Below are positions 23,501-31,765 of a stretch of 64,000 nucleotides of DNA, one piece after another. Source of the stretch: CADCTB01 sp963768975 (GTDB lineage: Bacteria > Actinomycetota > Acidimicrobiia > Acidimicrobiales > AC-14); contig CAVYKB010000009.1 in NCBI GenBank assembly GCA_963768975.1, positions 310,001 to 374,000 on the forward strand, given 5' to 3'. The translations under genes and the position numbers were made by a program. Position 1 is the stretch's first letter. Each line of letters starts with the position of its first letter. The notes beneath the pieces are model-generated. The model searched no databases. It was not told where the DNA came from and was given only the letters and a program-made list of their open reading frames with translations.

Positions 23501-24793
23501 TCACAGAAGCACTTTGTCTTTCAGGACGTCGACGATGAGCTTGGCGGCGCGGGCGGGGGTGCGGTTGGGGTCGACCGCCGCCGGCGGGTGGAAGCTGCGC
23601 TGCACCGCGGTGCTCACGTCGGTGTAGTACGGCGTACGGGGCCGGGGGGCGCCCTCGGCGAGGGAGGCCCGGAGGTCATCTGCAAAGGGGAAGGCGGTGC
23701 GCACCTCGGCGTTGTCGTAGACCGCGGCCCGGGCCGCCGGGTTCTTCGACTTCAGCATGTACTGGGTCTGGCTCTCCTGGGAGGTGATGCACCGCACCGC
23801 CTGCACGGCGTGGTCGTGGTGGTTGCTGTAGGCGCCGATGCCGAGGTTGATTCCACCGAGGGGCGGCCGGCTCGGGGCGCCGGCGTCGACCCTCGGGTAG
23901 CGGCCCCAGCCGATGTCGTCGAGCACGGCCCGGTCAAGGGTTCCGGCGGCGACCGCTTCCTGGGCCGCGCCGTAGACGTAGGCCCAGTTCACCATGAAGG
24001 CGCCGCGGTCGCTCTGGAAGGCGGCGCGGGCGGCCTCCTCGTCGGTGGTGGACAGGGCGGGGTTGGCCGCCGGCGAGCGACCCAGCTGCTGGATCACCGC
24101 CGCCGCCTTGCGGCCGGCGTCGGAGTCGATCGCCGGCCGGACGTCCTTGCCCGCCTCCGGGTTCTCCAGGATCTTGCCGCCGGCGGAGGAGACCAGGGCG
24201 CTGACCCACACCATGAAGCCCTCGTACAGGTTGCCCTGTACCTCGACGGTCTTCCCGGCCCGGGAAGCCACGTCGATGATCTGGCTCCACGTCACCGGGT
24301 CACGAGCCGGGTTGATGTTCGCGCCCTGCACCACCGACTTGCGGAACCACAGGAGCTGGGTGTTAGCCCAGAACGGCGCACCCATGAGCTTGCCGTCCCA
24401 CATGCCGGACTCGATGGGGCCGGTGAGGGCGCCGGCGTTGAGCTCTCGGGCCTCGGCGTCGGTGTAGGGGCGGAGGAAGCCGGCCGCGGCGAACTCGGGG
24501 ATGAACGGCGGGTCCAGGCTCATCAGGTCGATGGAGGAGTCCTTGGCCGCCAGCCGCCGCACCAGCTGCTCCCGCTGGCCGGTGGCGTCGTTGGGAAGGA
24601 CGGAGGTCTCGATGCGGAAGGCGCCGTTGGACGCCGCGCTGCACTTGGCCGCCAGCTCGGCCTGCCCGCCATTGTCGGGGTTGATGTACCAGTTCAGGGT
24701 GGGGATGCCCGACCCACCGCCGCCACAGGCCGACATCGCCGATGCCGCGAGGACCATGGCCACCGCCACCGTCCCCCTGCGCCTGTAGGACAC
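23501..24793 (-). CDS. lpqY: Sugar-binding lipoprotein (LpqY-like)
   Basis: A 430-residue extracellular solute-binding protein. The signal peptide ends at lipobox SAMSAC with Cys23, followed by a Gly-rich linker. The mature domain has LNWYINPDNGGQAELAAKC and repeated Trp/Tyr residues, as in trehalose-binding LpqY. It should deliver disaccharide to the SugABC channel. GTG 24793 has AGAGGGG upstream. The gene is first in the operon, and a pair of ACAACC direct repeats lies ahead of it. Confidence 0.9.
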   Translation of the reverse strand: MSYRRRGTVAVAMVLAASAMSACGGGGSGIPTLNWYINPDNGGQAELAAKCSAASNGAFRIETSVLPNDATGQREQLVRRLAAKDSSIDLMSLDPPFIPEFAAAGFLRPYTDAEARELNAGALTGPIESGMWDGKLMGAPFWANTQLLWFRKSVVQGANINPARDPVTWSQIIDVASRAGKTVEVQGNLYEGFMVWVSALVSSAGGKILENPEAGKDVRPAIDSDAGRKAAAVIQQLGRSPAANPALSTTDEEAARAAFQSDRGAFMVNWAYVYGAAQEAVAAGTLDRAVLDDIGWGRYPRVDAGAPSRPPLGGINLGIGAYSNHHDHAVQAVRCITSQESQTQYMLKSKNPAARAAVYDNAEVRTAFPFADDLRASLAEGAPRPRTPYYTDVSTAVQRSFHPPAAVDPNRTPARAAKLIVDVLKDKVLL

Positions 24794-24844
24794 GCCGATC
24801 CCCTCTTCCCCCTACGCGGAAGCCCACTCCTCGAGCGTCAGCAC

Positions 24845-24862
24845 GGTTGTGAAGCAGGTTGT
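24845..24862 (-). promoter_or_regulatory. ACAACC direct repeat in the lpqY promoter region
   Basis: On the minus strand ACAACC occurs twice, 12 bases apart (N6 between), about 50 bases upstream of the lpqY start. Such spaced half-sites could bind a repressor or activator of sugar uptake; none is encoded nearby. Confidence 0.35.
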
Positions 24863-24880
24863 TACCAATCGAACCTCTGT

Positions 24881-26134
24881 CTACACCTCTTCCTCGAAGA
24901 TCACACGCTCCGACGGCCGGAAGCGCAGGACAGAGTCGCTGTAGGAGCGCACAGCGGTGTCGTTGTCGACCTCTTGGCCGGCGGCCTCCGACAGGTAGTA
25001 CCGGTGCTCGAGCAGCTCGTGAAACAGCTCGGCGGGCTCTCTCCGGCCCACCAGCTCCGGGGGGATCCGGGCGACGACGGGTTCGAACACTTCGGCGATC
25101 CACCGGGCGGCAATGACGGCCTGGGGCAACGGCCGGCCCTCGACCCGGGCGAGATGGGCGCCGAAGGCGGCGATGTCGTTGAGGAGCCGGCGGGCCTGGT
25201 TCTCCTGGACCTCCAGCCCCGTCAGCCGGCGCAGCTCCCGGGAGTGGTGGCCCTCCTCGACGAGTGCCGGTGTGACCCGCAGGCGGTCAGCGCCGGCCTG
25301 CTGCTCGACGATCAGCTCCCCCACGTCGAAGCCCAGCTCGTTGAGGCGGCGGATGCGACCCTCGATCAGGTGCCGCTCGCCGACGTCGATGTCGAGGCTG
25401 GCGGTCAGCTCCTCCCAGAGCAGGGTGTACCGCTCCTCGAGCAGGTCGGCGAGGCCCAGCACGTCGACGTCGGGCGACAGGAGGCCGGCGGCCTCGAGGT
25501 CGAGCAGCCCACCGGCCACGTTCTCCCGAGCCAGGTCCACGTCCGCCGCCCGCATGCCTTCCGGGAGCGGCCGGCGGTGCTCGGTGGTCTCGGCGTCCAC
25601 CAGGTAGGCCATCAGGGCGCCGGCGTCGCGCCGGAACAGCAGGTTGGCCAGCGAGCAGTCGCCCCAGTAGAAGCCCTCGACGTGGACCCGCACGAGCAGG
25701 ACGACGGCGGCGTCGACCAGCTTCCGGCCCAGCCCGTAGCCGCCCTCGGTGCCGAACAGGTAGCCGTAGGGCAGGGCGTAGTCGAGGTAGCGGGTGACGA
25801 GGACGGCACCGAGGTCCCCGCCACCGACCGCCTGACGCCCAGTGACCAGGCCGACCGCCTCCACCACCGGCAGGTTCTCCTCGGCCAGGAGGCGGAGCAT
25901 GGCGTACTCGCGCGCGGCGTCGGCCGGCGTGGTCTCCTTGAGGGCGTAAACGCGGTCCCCGTCGCCCACGAACCGCACCACGTGGCGGCTGGCGCCCTTG
26001 GCCATCCGGACGAGGCGGGGATGGTCCCACTCGGCCAGCGGCACGGACCAGGGCAGGTCGAGCAGGTCCGGGGGCTGCCTACGGGGGATGAACTGGAGCC
26101 GGACCGCCACCGCAACCACCATAGGGTGGCGCAT
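24881..26134 (-). CDS. DUF4032 kinase-fold-like protein
   Basis: A 417-residue soluble protein. The N-terminal half resembles small-molecule/LPS kinases: RFVGDGDRVYALKETTPADAAREYAMLRLL (ATP-binding Lys), then FYWGDCSLANLLFRRD and YLVDAETTEH, which look like the catalytic HxD-like loop (GDCSLANLL) and metal-binding DAE. The C-terminal half matches the actinobacterial DUF4032 extension. Substrate is unknown. ATG 26134 has GGGAG close upstream; ATG 26122 is an alternative. The start is only nine bases from the divergent msrA start. Confidence 0.85.
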   Translation of the reverse strand: MRHPMVVAVAVRLQFIPRRQPPDLLDLPWSVPLAEWDHPRLVRMAKGASRHVVRFVGDGDRVYALKETTPADAAREYAMLRLLAEENLPVVEAVGLVTGRQAVGGGDLGAVLVTRYLDYALPYGYLFGTEGGYGLGRKLVDAAVVLLVRVHVEGFYWGDCSLANLLFRRDAGALMAYLVDAETTEHRRPLPEGMRAADVDLARENVAGGLLDLEAAGLLSPDVDVLGLADLLEERYTLLWEELTASLDIDVGERHLIEGRIRRLNELGFDVGELIVEQQAGADRLRVTPALVEEGHHSRELRRLTGLEVQENQARRLLNDIAAFGAHLARVEGRPLPQAVIAARWIAEVFEPVVARIPPELVGRREPAELFHELLEHRYYLSEAAGQEVDNDTAVRSYSDSVLRFRPSERVIFEEEV

Positions 26135-26143
26135 ACTTCTCCC

Positions 26144-26797
26144 ATGCTCTTCGCGCGGCACAAGGGCCGCATGCCGGCGCCCGAAGAGGCGCTCCCCGGG
26201 CGAGATCTCCCAATGGCGCTGTCCGACCGCCACCTGGTCAAGGGCACCCCGCTGCAGCCGCCGTTCCCAGACGGGATGGAGACGGCGGTGTTCGGCCTGG
26301 GCTGCTTCTGGGGCGCCGAGCGCAAGTTCTGGACGGCGCCTGGCGTTTACACGACCGCGGTCGGCTACGCCGGCGGCTTCACGCCGAACCCGACCTATGA
26401 GGAGGTGTGCAGCGGCCGCACCGGCCACACCGAGGCCGTGCTCGTCGTGTTCGACCCGACGGTGACGTCGTTCGAGGCCCTGCTGCGCATCTTCTGGGAG
26501 AGCCACGACCCCACACAGGGCATGCGCCAGGGCAACGATGTCGGCACGCAGTACCGCTCGGTGATCTACGCGTCGACGCCGGCGCAGCTGGCCGCGGCCG
26601 AGGCGTCGAAGCACACCTACCAGCAGATGTTGGAGAAGGCCGGCTTCGGCGAGATCACGACCGAGCTGGCCGAACGGACCGACTTCTACTACGCCGAGGA
26701 CTACCACCAGCAGTACCTGGCCCGGAACCCCAACGGCTACTGCGGCCTGGGCGGTACCGGCGTCAGCTGCCCCGTCGGCCTGGCCGCCGCCGATTGA
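26144..26797 (+). CDS. msrA: Peptide methionine-S-sulfoxide reductase A
   Basis: A 217-residue MsrA with the catalytic motif GCFWG (Cys54), GYAGG, and EVCSGRTGHTE. Resolving cysteines are at 200 and 209 near the C-terminus. It repairs oxidised methionine in proteins using thioredoxin. The N-terminal 45 residues (with DLPMALSDRHLVKG) are the usual extension of the longer actinobacterial form. ATG 26144 is preceded by a weak -10-like CATACT six bases away, so the mRNA may be leaderless. A glucose/sorbosone dehydrogenase-like gene overlaps its stop. Confidence 0.94.
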   Translation: MLFARHKGRMPAPEEALPGRDLPMALSDRHLVKGTPLQPPFPDGMETAVFGLGCFWGAERKFWTAPGVYTTAVGYAGGFTPNPTYEEVCSGRTGHTEAVLVVFDPTVTSFEALLRIFWESHDPTQGMRQGNDVGTQYRSVIYASTPAQLAAAEASKHTYQQMLEKAGFGEITTELAERTDFYYAEDYHQQYLARNPNGYCGLGGTGVSCPVGLAAAD

Positions 26798-27825
26798 GCC
26801 GGCGCCGGCGGGCTGTGGCGCTGGTCATGGCCTTCGGGCTGGCGGCCGGGGCCTGCTCTGAGTCCGATCCGCCGGCGGCGCCGTCCGCCGGCGGTGGCGG
26901 GACGGAGCCGGCGAGAGGCCCGGTCGAGCTCCAGGTTACCGAGGTGGCCCGGGGTCTCAGGGTGCCCTGGTCGCTGGCGTGGGACCCCGCCGGCGCCCTC
27001 TGGTTCACGCAGCGCACCGGCCAGCTGACCAAGCTCGACGGGCCGTCGCGTGACATCGCTGGCGTGACGCCGATCGGCGAGGGCGGGCTGATGGGCCTGG
27101 AGATCGACAAGCAGGGCCGGATGTTCCTCATGTACACCGCGGCCCAGGACAACCGCATCGTGCGCCTGGAGGGCGACGGGTCCCAGAAGGTCCTCGTCTC
27201 GGGCATCGCCCGGGCCGCCATCCACGACGGCGGCCGCCTGCGCTTCGCCCCCGACGGCACGCTGTACGCCTCCACCGGCGACGCCGGCCAGACGGCTCTG
27301 GCGCCCAACCCGTCATCGCTGAACGGCAAGGTGCTCAAGGTCGACCCGGAGAACGGGGGCTCCACGGTGTTCAGCCGAGGCCACCGGAACCCCGAGGGGC
27401 TGTGCTTCGATGCTGCAGGGCGGTTCCTCTCGACCGAGCACGGCCCCACCGGCAACGACGAGGTGAACGTCCTCAGCAACGGCTTCGACGGCGGGTGGCC
27501 GGGCACGGCCGGCAACGGCATCCGGAACTACTCGCCGTCGGTGGCGCCGGCAGGCTGCGCCATCTACAACGCCGATCTCATCCCCCAGTGGAAGGGTTCC
27601 ATGCTCTTCGGCACGCTGCGGGGCGAGGGGCTGCGCCGGCTGACCTTCGCCGCCGATGGCTCGGTTGCCGGCGAAGAGGTGCTGTACGAGGGGGAGTACG
27701 GCCGCATCCGGGACGTAGCCGTGGGCCCGGACGGTGCCGTGTACTTCACGACGTCCAACCAGGACGGCCGCGGCTCGCCGAGCGCCGGCGACGACCGGAT
27801 CCTGAGGATCGGCCCCGCCCGCTAG
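26794..27825 (+). CDS. PQQ-type sugar dehydrogenase-like lipoprotein
   Basis: A 343-residue beta-propeller. The N-terminus LSRRRRAVALVMAFGLAAGAC is a signal peptide with a lipobox at Cys21. Propeller motifs include VPWSLAWDPAGALWFTQRTG, DGGRLRFAPDGTLYASTGDA, GHRNPEGLCFD and EHGPTGNDEVNVL, as in soluble aldose/sorbosone dehydrogenases that use PQQ and calcium. TTG 26794 overlaps the msrA stop; GTG 26815 would cut the basic n-region. Electron acceptor and substrate are unknown. Confidence 0.9.
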   Translation: MSRRRRAVALVMAFGLAAGACSESDPPAAPSAGGGGTEPARGPVELQVTEVARGLRVPWSLAWDPAGALWFTQRTGQLTKLDGPSRDIAGVTPIGEGGLMGLEIDKQGRMFLMYTAAQDNRIVRLEGDGSQKVLVSGIARAAIHDGGRLRFAPDGTLYASTGDAGQTALAPNPSSLNGKVLKVDPENGGSTVFSRGHRNPEGLCFDAAGRFLSTEHGPTGNDEVNVLSNGFDGGWPGTAGNGIRNYSPSVAPAGCAIYNADLIPQWKGSMLFGTLRGEGLRRLTFAADGSVAGEEVLYEGEYGRIRDVAVGPDGAVYFTTSNQDGRGSPSAGDDRILRIGPAR

Positions 27826-27904
27826 CCCGCTCGCCTGGGCACCGGGCGGCGCCGGTGGTTACCCTGTGGAAATCCCGGGACCCGTTGGGCACCGGCGCGA
27901 CCAG

Positions 27905-29662
27905 ATGGCGACCAATCTCAGACGGATCCCGGGGGTGACCGCCAAGGGGCGGAAGCGGGTGGGGTCGCGCCATCGGGACACCTGGACGTTCGGGGAGGCG
28001 GGCCCGAAACCGCTCGACCTCCGCCCATGGGGGGCGCTCCGCCGGCGCCGGCCGGCGCTTGGCCGCAAGCGGCGGGTCTCGGCCCTGACCGCGGCGCTGG
28101 CCGTCGGGTACGGAGCGGCCGGCCTGTACGGCCTGAGCGCCATCCGCAACCTCACCAACGTCGATGTGACCGTCGATGGCCTGGCGGACGGCGCCACCCT
28201 CACCTCGGCCACCCTCGCCGAGCGGATTGTCGCCTTCGCAGTGAAGCCGGCGAGGGACATCGACCGCAGCACGCTCGAGCTCAACGGCGTCACGGTTCCC
28301 GAGAAGGCGTTCACCGTCAACCAGTCGAGCGTGCTGTGGCAGCCGGGGACGCTGGCCGAGGGTCAGCACGAGATCGTCCTGTCCGTGCCCCGTCCCGGCA
28401 TGGGCAACTCGAAGTTCCACCGCCGCTTCACCGTCGACAACACCCCACCGGCCATCGGCGTGCCGCCGCTGCTGGACGCCAGCGGCGTGTGCGAGGCGGT
28501 GACCGTGCGGGGCCGGGTGGAGCCGACGTCCACCCTGACCCTCGACGGCGTCCCGCTCGCCCACAACGCCGGCGCATTCACCCTGCGCTATGACCGCCCG
28601 CCGCCGGCCCCGCTGCATCTGGCGGCCACCGATGTCGCCGGCAACCAGACGGTGCAGGAGGTCATCGCCCCCGTCCGTTACCCGGGCGGCCAAGGGGTGC
28701 ACGTCACCGCCGCGGCCTGGGGCTACGAGCCGTTGCGCCGCAGCATCCTCGCCCTCGTCGACGCCGGCCTCGTCTCCGCCATCCAGCTCGACCTCAAGGA
28801 CGAGGGGGGCGTCGTGGGCTACGACTCCCGCCACCCCCTGGCCAACCAGATCGGCGCCGTTATCCCCGAGTACAACCTGCGGGAGACGGTGGCCGAGCTC
28901 AAGCGCCGGGGCGTCCGGGTGATCGGACGGATCGTGGCCTTCCGTGACGCCCCGCTCGCCCGATGGGCATGGAACAACGGCCGGCGGGACTGGGTGGTGC
29001 AGACGCCGACCGGAAGGATGCTCGAGACCTACGGGGGCTTCACGAACCCGGCCCACTCCGAGGTGCACCGCTACAACCTCGAGATCGCCATCGAGGCCGC
29101 CGACGCCGGCATCGACGACATCATGTGGGACTACGTGCGCCGGCCCGAAGGCGACCCTGCCACCATGGTGGTGCCCGGAGTCCCGACCGTCGTGGACTCC
29201 TCGGCGACGGGCGTGGTCAACTTCCTGGCCACCACCCACGCCGCCCTGCGCGCCCGCTGCGTCTACCAGGGCGCGGCCGTGTTCGGCATCGCCGCTGACC
29301 GCCCGGACGCTGTCGGGCAGGACATTCCCCGCATGGCCCGCCACGTCGAGTACCTGGCGCCGATGCTCTACCCATCGCATTGGGTGCCCGGCGAGTACGG
29401 GGTGGCCAACCCCAACAAGCAGCCCTACGACATCATCAAGGCGACTCTTGCCGACTTCCAGGCCAAGATCGCCGGGACCGGCGTGCTGCTGGTTCCGTGG
29501 TTGCAGGACTTCAGCCTGGGCCATCCGTACGGGCCGGCGGAGGTCCGGGCCCAGATGGACGCCGCCGCCAGCCTGGGCGTGCCCGACTGGCTGCTGTGGA
29601 ACGCCAACGTCACCTACACGGTGGCCGCCCTCGACCGCTCCCGCGTTTCTTTGCGTCAATAG
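27905..29662 (+). CDS. Putative glycoside hydrolase (DUF4015 type), membrane-anchored
   Basis: A 585-residue protein with a basic cytoplasmic N-terminus, one membrane segment near residues 60-80 (VSALTAALAVGYGAAGLYGL), two Ig/cadherin-like domains (about 85-270), then a TIM-barrel domain of the putative glycosyl hydrolase family PF13200. Key barrel features are AIQLDLKDEGGVVGYDS, VIGRIVAFRD, DIMWDYVRRPEGD and EYLAPMLYPSHW. It probably acts on cell-surface polysaccharide. ATG 27905 lies 40 bases after a TACCCT -10 element (27860-27865), which rules out the GTG at 27866. Confidence 0.87.
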   Translation: MATNLRRIPGVTAKGRKRVGSRHRDTWTFGEAGPKPLDLRPWGALRRRRPALGRKRRVSALTAALAVGYGAAGLYGLSAIRNLTNVDVTVDGLADGATLTSATLAERIVAFAVKPARDIDRSTLELNGVTVPEKAFTVNQSSVLWQPGTLAEGQHEIVLSVPRPGMGNSKFHRRFTVDNTPPAIGVPPLLDASGVCEAVTVRGRVEPTSTLTLDGVPLAHNAGAFTLRYDRPPPAPLHLAATDVAGNQTVQEVIAPVRYPGGQGVHVTAAAWGYEPLRRSILALVDAGLVSAIQLDLKDEGGVVGYDSRHPLANQIGAVIPEYNLRETVAELKRRGVRVIGRIVAFRDAPLARWAWNNGRRDWVVQTPTGRMLETYGGFTNPAHSEVHRYNLEIAIEAADAGIDDIMWDYVRRPEGDPATMVVPGVPTVVDSSATGVVNFLATTHAALRARCVYQGAAVFGIAADRPDAVGQDIPRMARHVEYLAPMLYPSHWVPGEYGVANPNKQPYDIIKATLADFQAKIAGTGVLLVPWLQDFSLGHPYGPAEVRAQMDAAASLGVPDWLLWNANVTYTVAALDRSRVSLRQ

Positions 29663-29672
29663 GTCAAACGAC

Positions 29673-29699
29673 TCAAGTTCCCGTCATTCCTGTCGATAA
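29673..29699 (+). promoter_or_regulatory. Sigma-28 (FliA/WhiG)-like promoter
   Basis: TCAA (29673-29676), exactly 15 bases, then GTCGATAA (29692-29699). The FliA/WhiG consensus is TAAA-N15-GCCGATAA; here one base differs in each half. It lies 43 bases upstream of the next gene start with a good ribosome binding site between. No flagellar gene is in the window, so the sigma factor is inferred. Confidence 0.5.
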
Positions 29700-29741
29700 C
29701 GCGAGCGGGCGGAGTTCACGCAGAGTGACGGGAGGGTCACT

Positions 29742-30113
29742 GTGAGAAGAAGCAAGCCTGTCGGCTTCGTCGTCATCAGCCTGGGAATTCTGGCCTTTAT
29801 CGGCGCCGCCGTCCTGCCGGTCAGCCCGGCGACCCAGCGGCTCGGGCCATTCAAGGTGGACATCCGGGGCGACAACTGCGGCCCCGCCGGCTACGTGCTC
29901 TACGACGACCTGGCCAGCGACATCTGCCGGGAAGCGGCCCAGCGTCGCCTTCTGGCGGCCGGCGCGATCGGCGTGCTGGTCGTGGCCTTCGGGATGGCAT
30001 TGTTCGCCGGCGGCGACGCTCCCCACGGGTCGCGCATCCAGCTCGGCTCGCCGGCCGTCAGTCGCCGGGAGGCACGTCGCAGTCGAGGCAGTAGACGTTA
30101 TACGCCCGGTTGA
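29742..30113 (+). CDS. Small two-helix membrane protein, unknown function
   Basis: A 123-residue protein with membrane helices at about 7-27 and 70-90. Between them is an extracytoplasmic loop with two cysteines (DNCGPAGYVLYDD and DICREAA) that can form a disulfide. GTG 29742 has GGGAGG seven bases upstream. The C-terminal 20 residues are Arg-rich and overlap the convergent phosphoesterase gene by 56 bases. A sigma-28-like promoter precedes it. I do not recognise a family. Confidence 0.68.
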   Translation: MRRSKPVGFVVISLGILAFIGAAVLPVSPATQRLGPFKVDIRGDNCGPAGYVLYDDLASDICREAAQRRLLAAGAIGVLVVAFGMALFAGGDAPHGSRIQLGSPAVSRREARRSRGSRRYTPG

Positions 30114-30798
30114 TCACCGGCTGGGCGACGTTGCGGACCTGAATACCACCGGGCGTGAACCCCTTCTCGGTGCCGCCGTGGGCGTGCCCGTGGATAGCTA
30201 CGTCGGCTCCCGCCCGGTCGACGGCCTCGCCCAGGAAGTAGCTGCCGAGGAACGGGTAGATCTCGAGGCGCTCGCCCCGCAGCGTGTGGTCGGTGGGCGC
30301 GTAGTGCATGAGGGCGACCCTGCGCTCGACGCCGGCGGCGGCCAGCTCCTCCAGCGACTCCCGGAGCGAGTCCGCCGCCTCCTGGGCGTGGCGCACGAAG
30401 GCCTTCATCATCGGCTCGCCGAAGTCACTCCCGGAGGCGCCGGGAAACCCGGTGCCGAACCCCTTCACGCCGGCGATACCCACCGGGGTGCCCTCGACGT
30501 CGATGACAGTCGAGGTCCCTTCCAGAACCTCGACGCTGGCGCCGGCCAGGACCTCGGTGACCGCCTTCTCCTGGTCGGAGTGGTAGTCGTGGTTGCCGAG
30601 CACGGCCACGACGGGGACGGGGAGGCCTTCCAGCTCGCGGGCCAGCACGGCGGCCTCCTCGGGATCGCCGAGGCGGGTGAGGTCGCCGGCAAGGAGCAGG
30701 ACGTCGGCCTGGGTGGCGATGTCCTCCAGGTGCGGGCGCAGCGTGCCGGCCGAGTCGGCACCGAAGTGGATGTCGCCGACCGCGGCGATCCGGATCAC
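30058..30798 (-). CDS. Calcineurin-like metallophosphoesterase
   Basis: A 246-residue soluble enzyme with all the metal-binding blocks: AVGDIHFG, LAGDLTRLG, VLGNHDYH, ALMHYAPT and IHGHAHGG. It should hydrolyse a phosphomono- or diester with a two-metal centre; substrate unknown. GTG 30798 overlaps the BON-domain stop by four bases, making it third in an operon with a nucleotidyltransferase and a BON protein. Confidence 0.92.
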   Translation of the reverse strand: MIRIAAVGDIHFGADSAGTLRPHLEDIATQADVLLLAGDLTRLGDPEEAAVLARELEGLPVPVVAVLGNHDYHSDQEKAVTEVLAGASVEVLEGTSTVIDVEGTPVGIAGVKGFGTGFPGASGSDFGEPMMKAFVRHAQEAADSLRESLEELAAAGVERRVALMHYAPTDHTLRGERLEIYPFLGSYFLGEAVDRAGADVAIHGHAHGGTEKGFTPGGIQVRNVAQPVINRAYNVYCLDCDVPPGD

Positions 30799-31049
30799 CG
30801 CAGGTGCTCCACGCGCGGGTGGTCGCCCAGTTCGGTGACGACGGTTTCGTTGTGGATCTCGTAGTCGGGCAGGACCTCGCCGGCCACCACGCCGACCGCC
30901 CGCTGCCGCTCCTCGGTGGGCACCTGCCCGGTGAGGAACACCTTGCCGGCGGCGACGCGGACCTGCACGCCCATCTCGGCTACCCGCTCGTCGGTGGTCA
31001 GGGCGTCGCGTAGGCGTTGGACCACGTAGTCCTCCGGCTCGGAGGTCAT
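30795..31049 (-). CDS. BON-domain protein
   Basis: An 84-residue protein made almost entirely of one BON domain (VVQRLRDALTTDERVAEMGVQVRVAAGKVFLTGQV), with no signal peptide. BON domains in envelope proteins bind lipid, but small cytoplasmic versions are uncharacterised. Both ends overlap neighbouring genes by four bases, so it is co-translated with the nucleotidyltransferase and the phosphoesterase. Confidence 0.88.
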   Translation of the reverse strand: MTSEPEDYVVQRLRDALTTDERVAEMGVQVRVAAGKVFLTGQVPTEERQRAVGVVAGEVLPDYEIHNETVVTELGDHPRVEHLR

Positions 31050-31672
31050 GAGGCGAAGATCGCTTCGAACAGGGCTTTCACGGGTTTCACGGGCACCCCC
31101 AGGTCGTTGGACTGGGCGTAGAGCAGGAGGCTGAGCACCCGCCGGGCCCCGTGCCGGCGGGCCCGGGACACCAGGTATTCCCAGTCCAGTTCCGACCCGG
31201 TGATGACGCCGAGGGCGTCGTGCCAGTGGTGGGGCATGTGCTCATCCGCGGTGAGCGCCTTGATGATCAGCAGGTCCTCGGGGGCGATGATGCGGCACGC
31301 GCAGCCCCGCACGTCGACCACCCGGGCGTGGGCCAGCATCTCCTCGTCAAGGTAGATGTCACCGGTGGAGCGGAAAATGACGTCGACGAGGATGTCGTCC
31401 TTGAACCCCTTGTAGAGCCAGCGGGGGTCGGTCTCGTCGGTAGTGAACCCGCTGGCCTCCAGGACGTCGAGGGTCAGCCGGGCCTTCTCGGGCTCCACGA
31501 AGAGGTCGATGTCGTTCGTGCCCCGGGGCCGGCCGAACGTGGCCGAGCTGATCCCGCCCATGAGCACGTAGGGGATGTCCTTGTCCTCGAGAGCGGCGAT
31601 GGCGTCGCGCAGGACGGCGAGGAAGACGTCCTCGTCGACCTCTCGGCCGTTCGGCGGCGGACCATGGCCCAT
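31046..31672 (-). CDS. Nucleotidyltransferase-fold protein
   Basis: A 208-residue protein with the minimal nucleotidyltransferase signature: YVLMGGISSATFGRPRGTNDIDLFV (about 35-59), with the GG-S and D-x-D metal-binding residues, and a third acidic residue in ILVDVIF. This pattern occurs in AbiEii/MNT-type toxins and in tRNA- or drug-modifying enzymes. No antitoxin-like partner is adjacent; the partners are a BON protein and a phosphoesterase. The ATG lies just behind a small inverted repeat. Confidence 0.82.
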   Translation of the reverse strand: MGHGPPPNGREVDEDVFLAVLRDAIAALEDKDIPYVLMGGISSATFGRPRGTNDIDLFVEPEKARLTLDVLEASGFTTDETDPRWLYKGFKDDILVDVIFRSTGDIYLDEEMLAHARVVDVRGCACRIIAPEDLLIIKALTADEHMPHHWHDALGVITGSELDWEYLVSRARRHGARRVLSLLLYAQSNDLGVPVKPVKALFEAIFAS

Positions 31673-31680
31673 GCATGGGG

Positions 31681-31703
31681 ACTACCCCGAGCGGTTGGGT
31701 AGT
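31681..31703. promoter_or_regulatory. ACTACCC / GGGTAGT inverted repeat
   Basis: ACTACCC (31681-31687) and GGGTAGT (31697-31703) are exact complements with nine bases between. The site begins nine bases ahead of the nucleotidyltransferase ATG and could be its operator. GGTAGTG/CACTACC also forms the ends of the larger repeat at 18114-18149. Confidence 0.4.
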
Positions 31704-31765
31704 AACAGACAAATGAGCGAGCACGCCGCCACCAAAGGGCGGCGAGCGCAGCGACCAGGAGGACA

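Noticed and set aside
23588..26143. Plus-strand frame leading into msrA from far upstream
   Set aside because: The part before 26144 is antisense to lpqY and the DUF4032 gene. Only the last 217 residues are MsrA.
29742..30113. Frameshift at the end of the small membrane protein
   Set aside because: The overlap with the convergent phosphoesterase is explained by an Arg-rich tail. No evidence of a shifted frame with a better end.
31046..31672. AbiEii-type toxin-antitoxin pair
   Set aside because: The fold is similar, but no AbiEi-like or HEPN/MNT partner is adjacent; the neighbours are BON and phosphoesterase genes.
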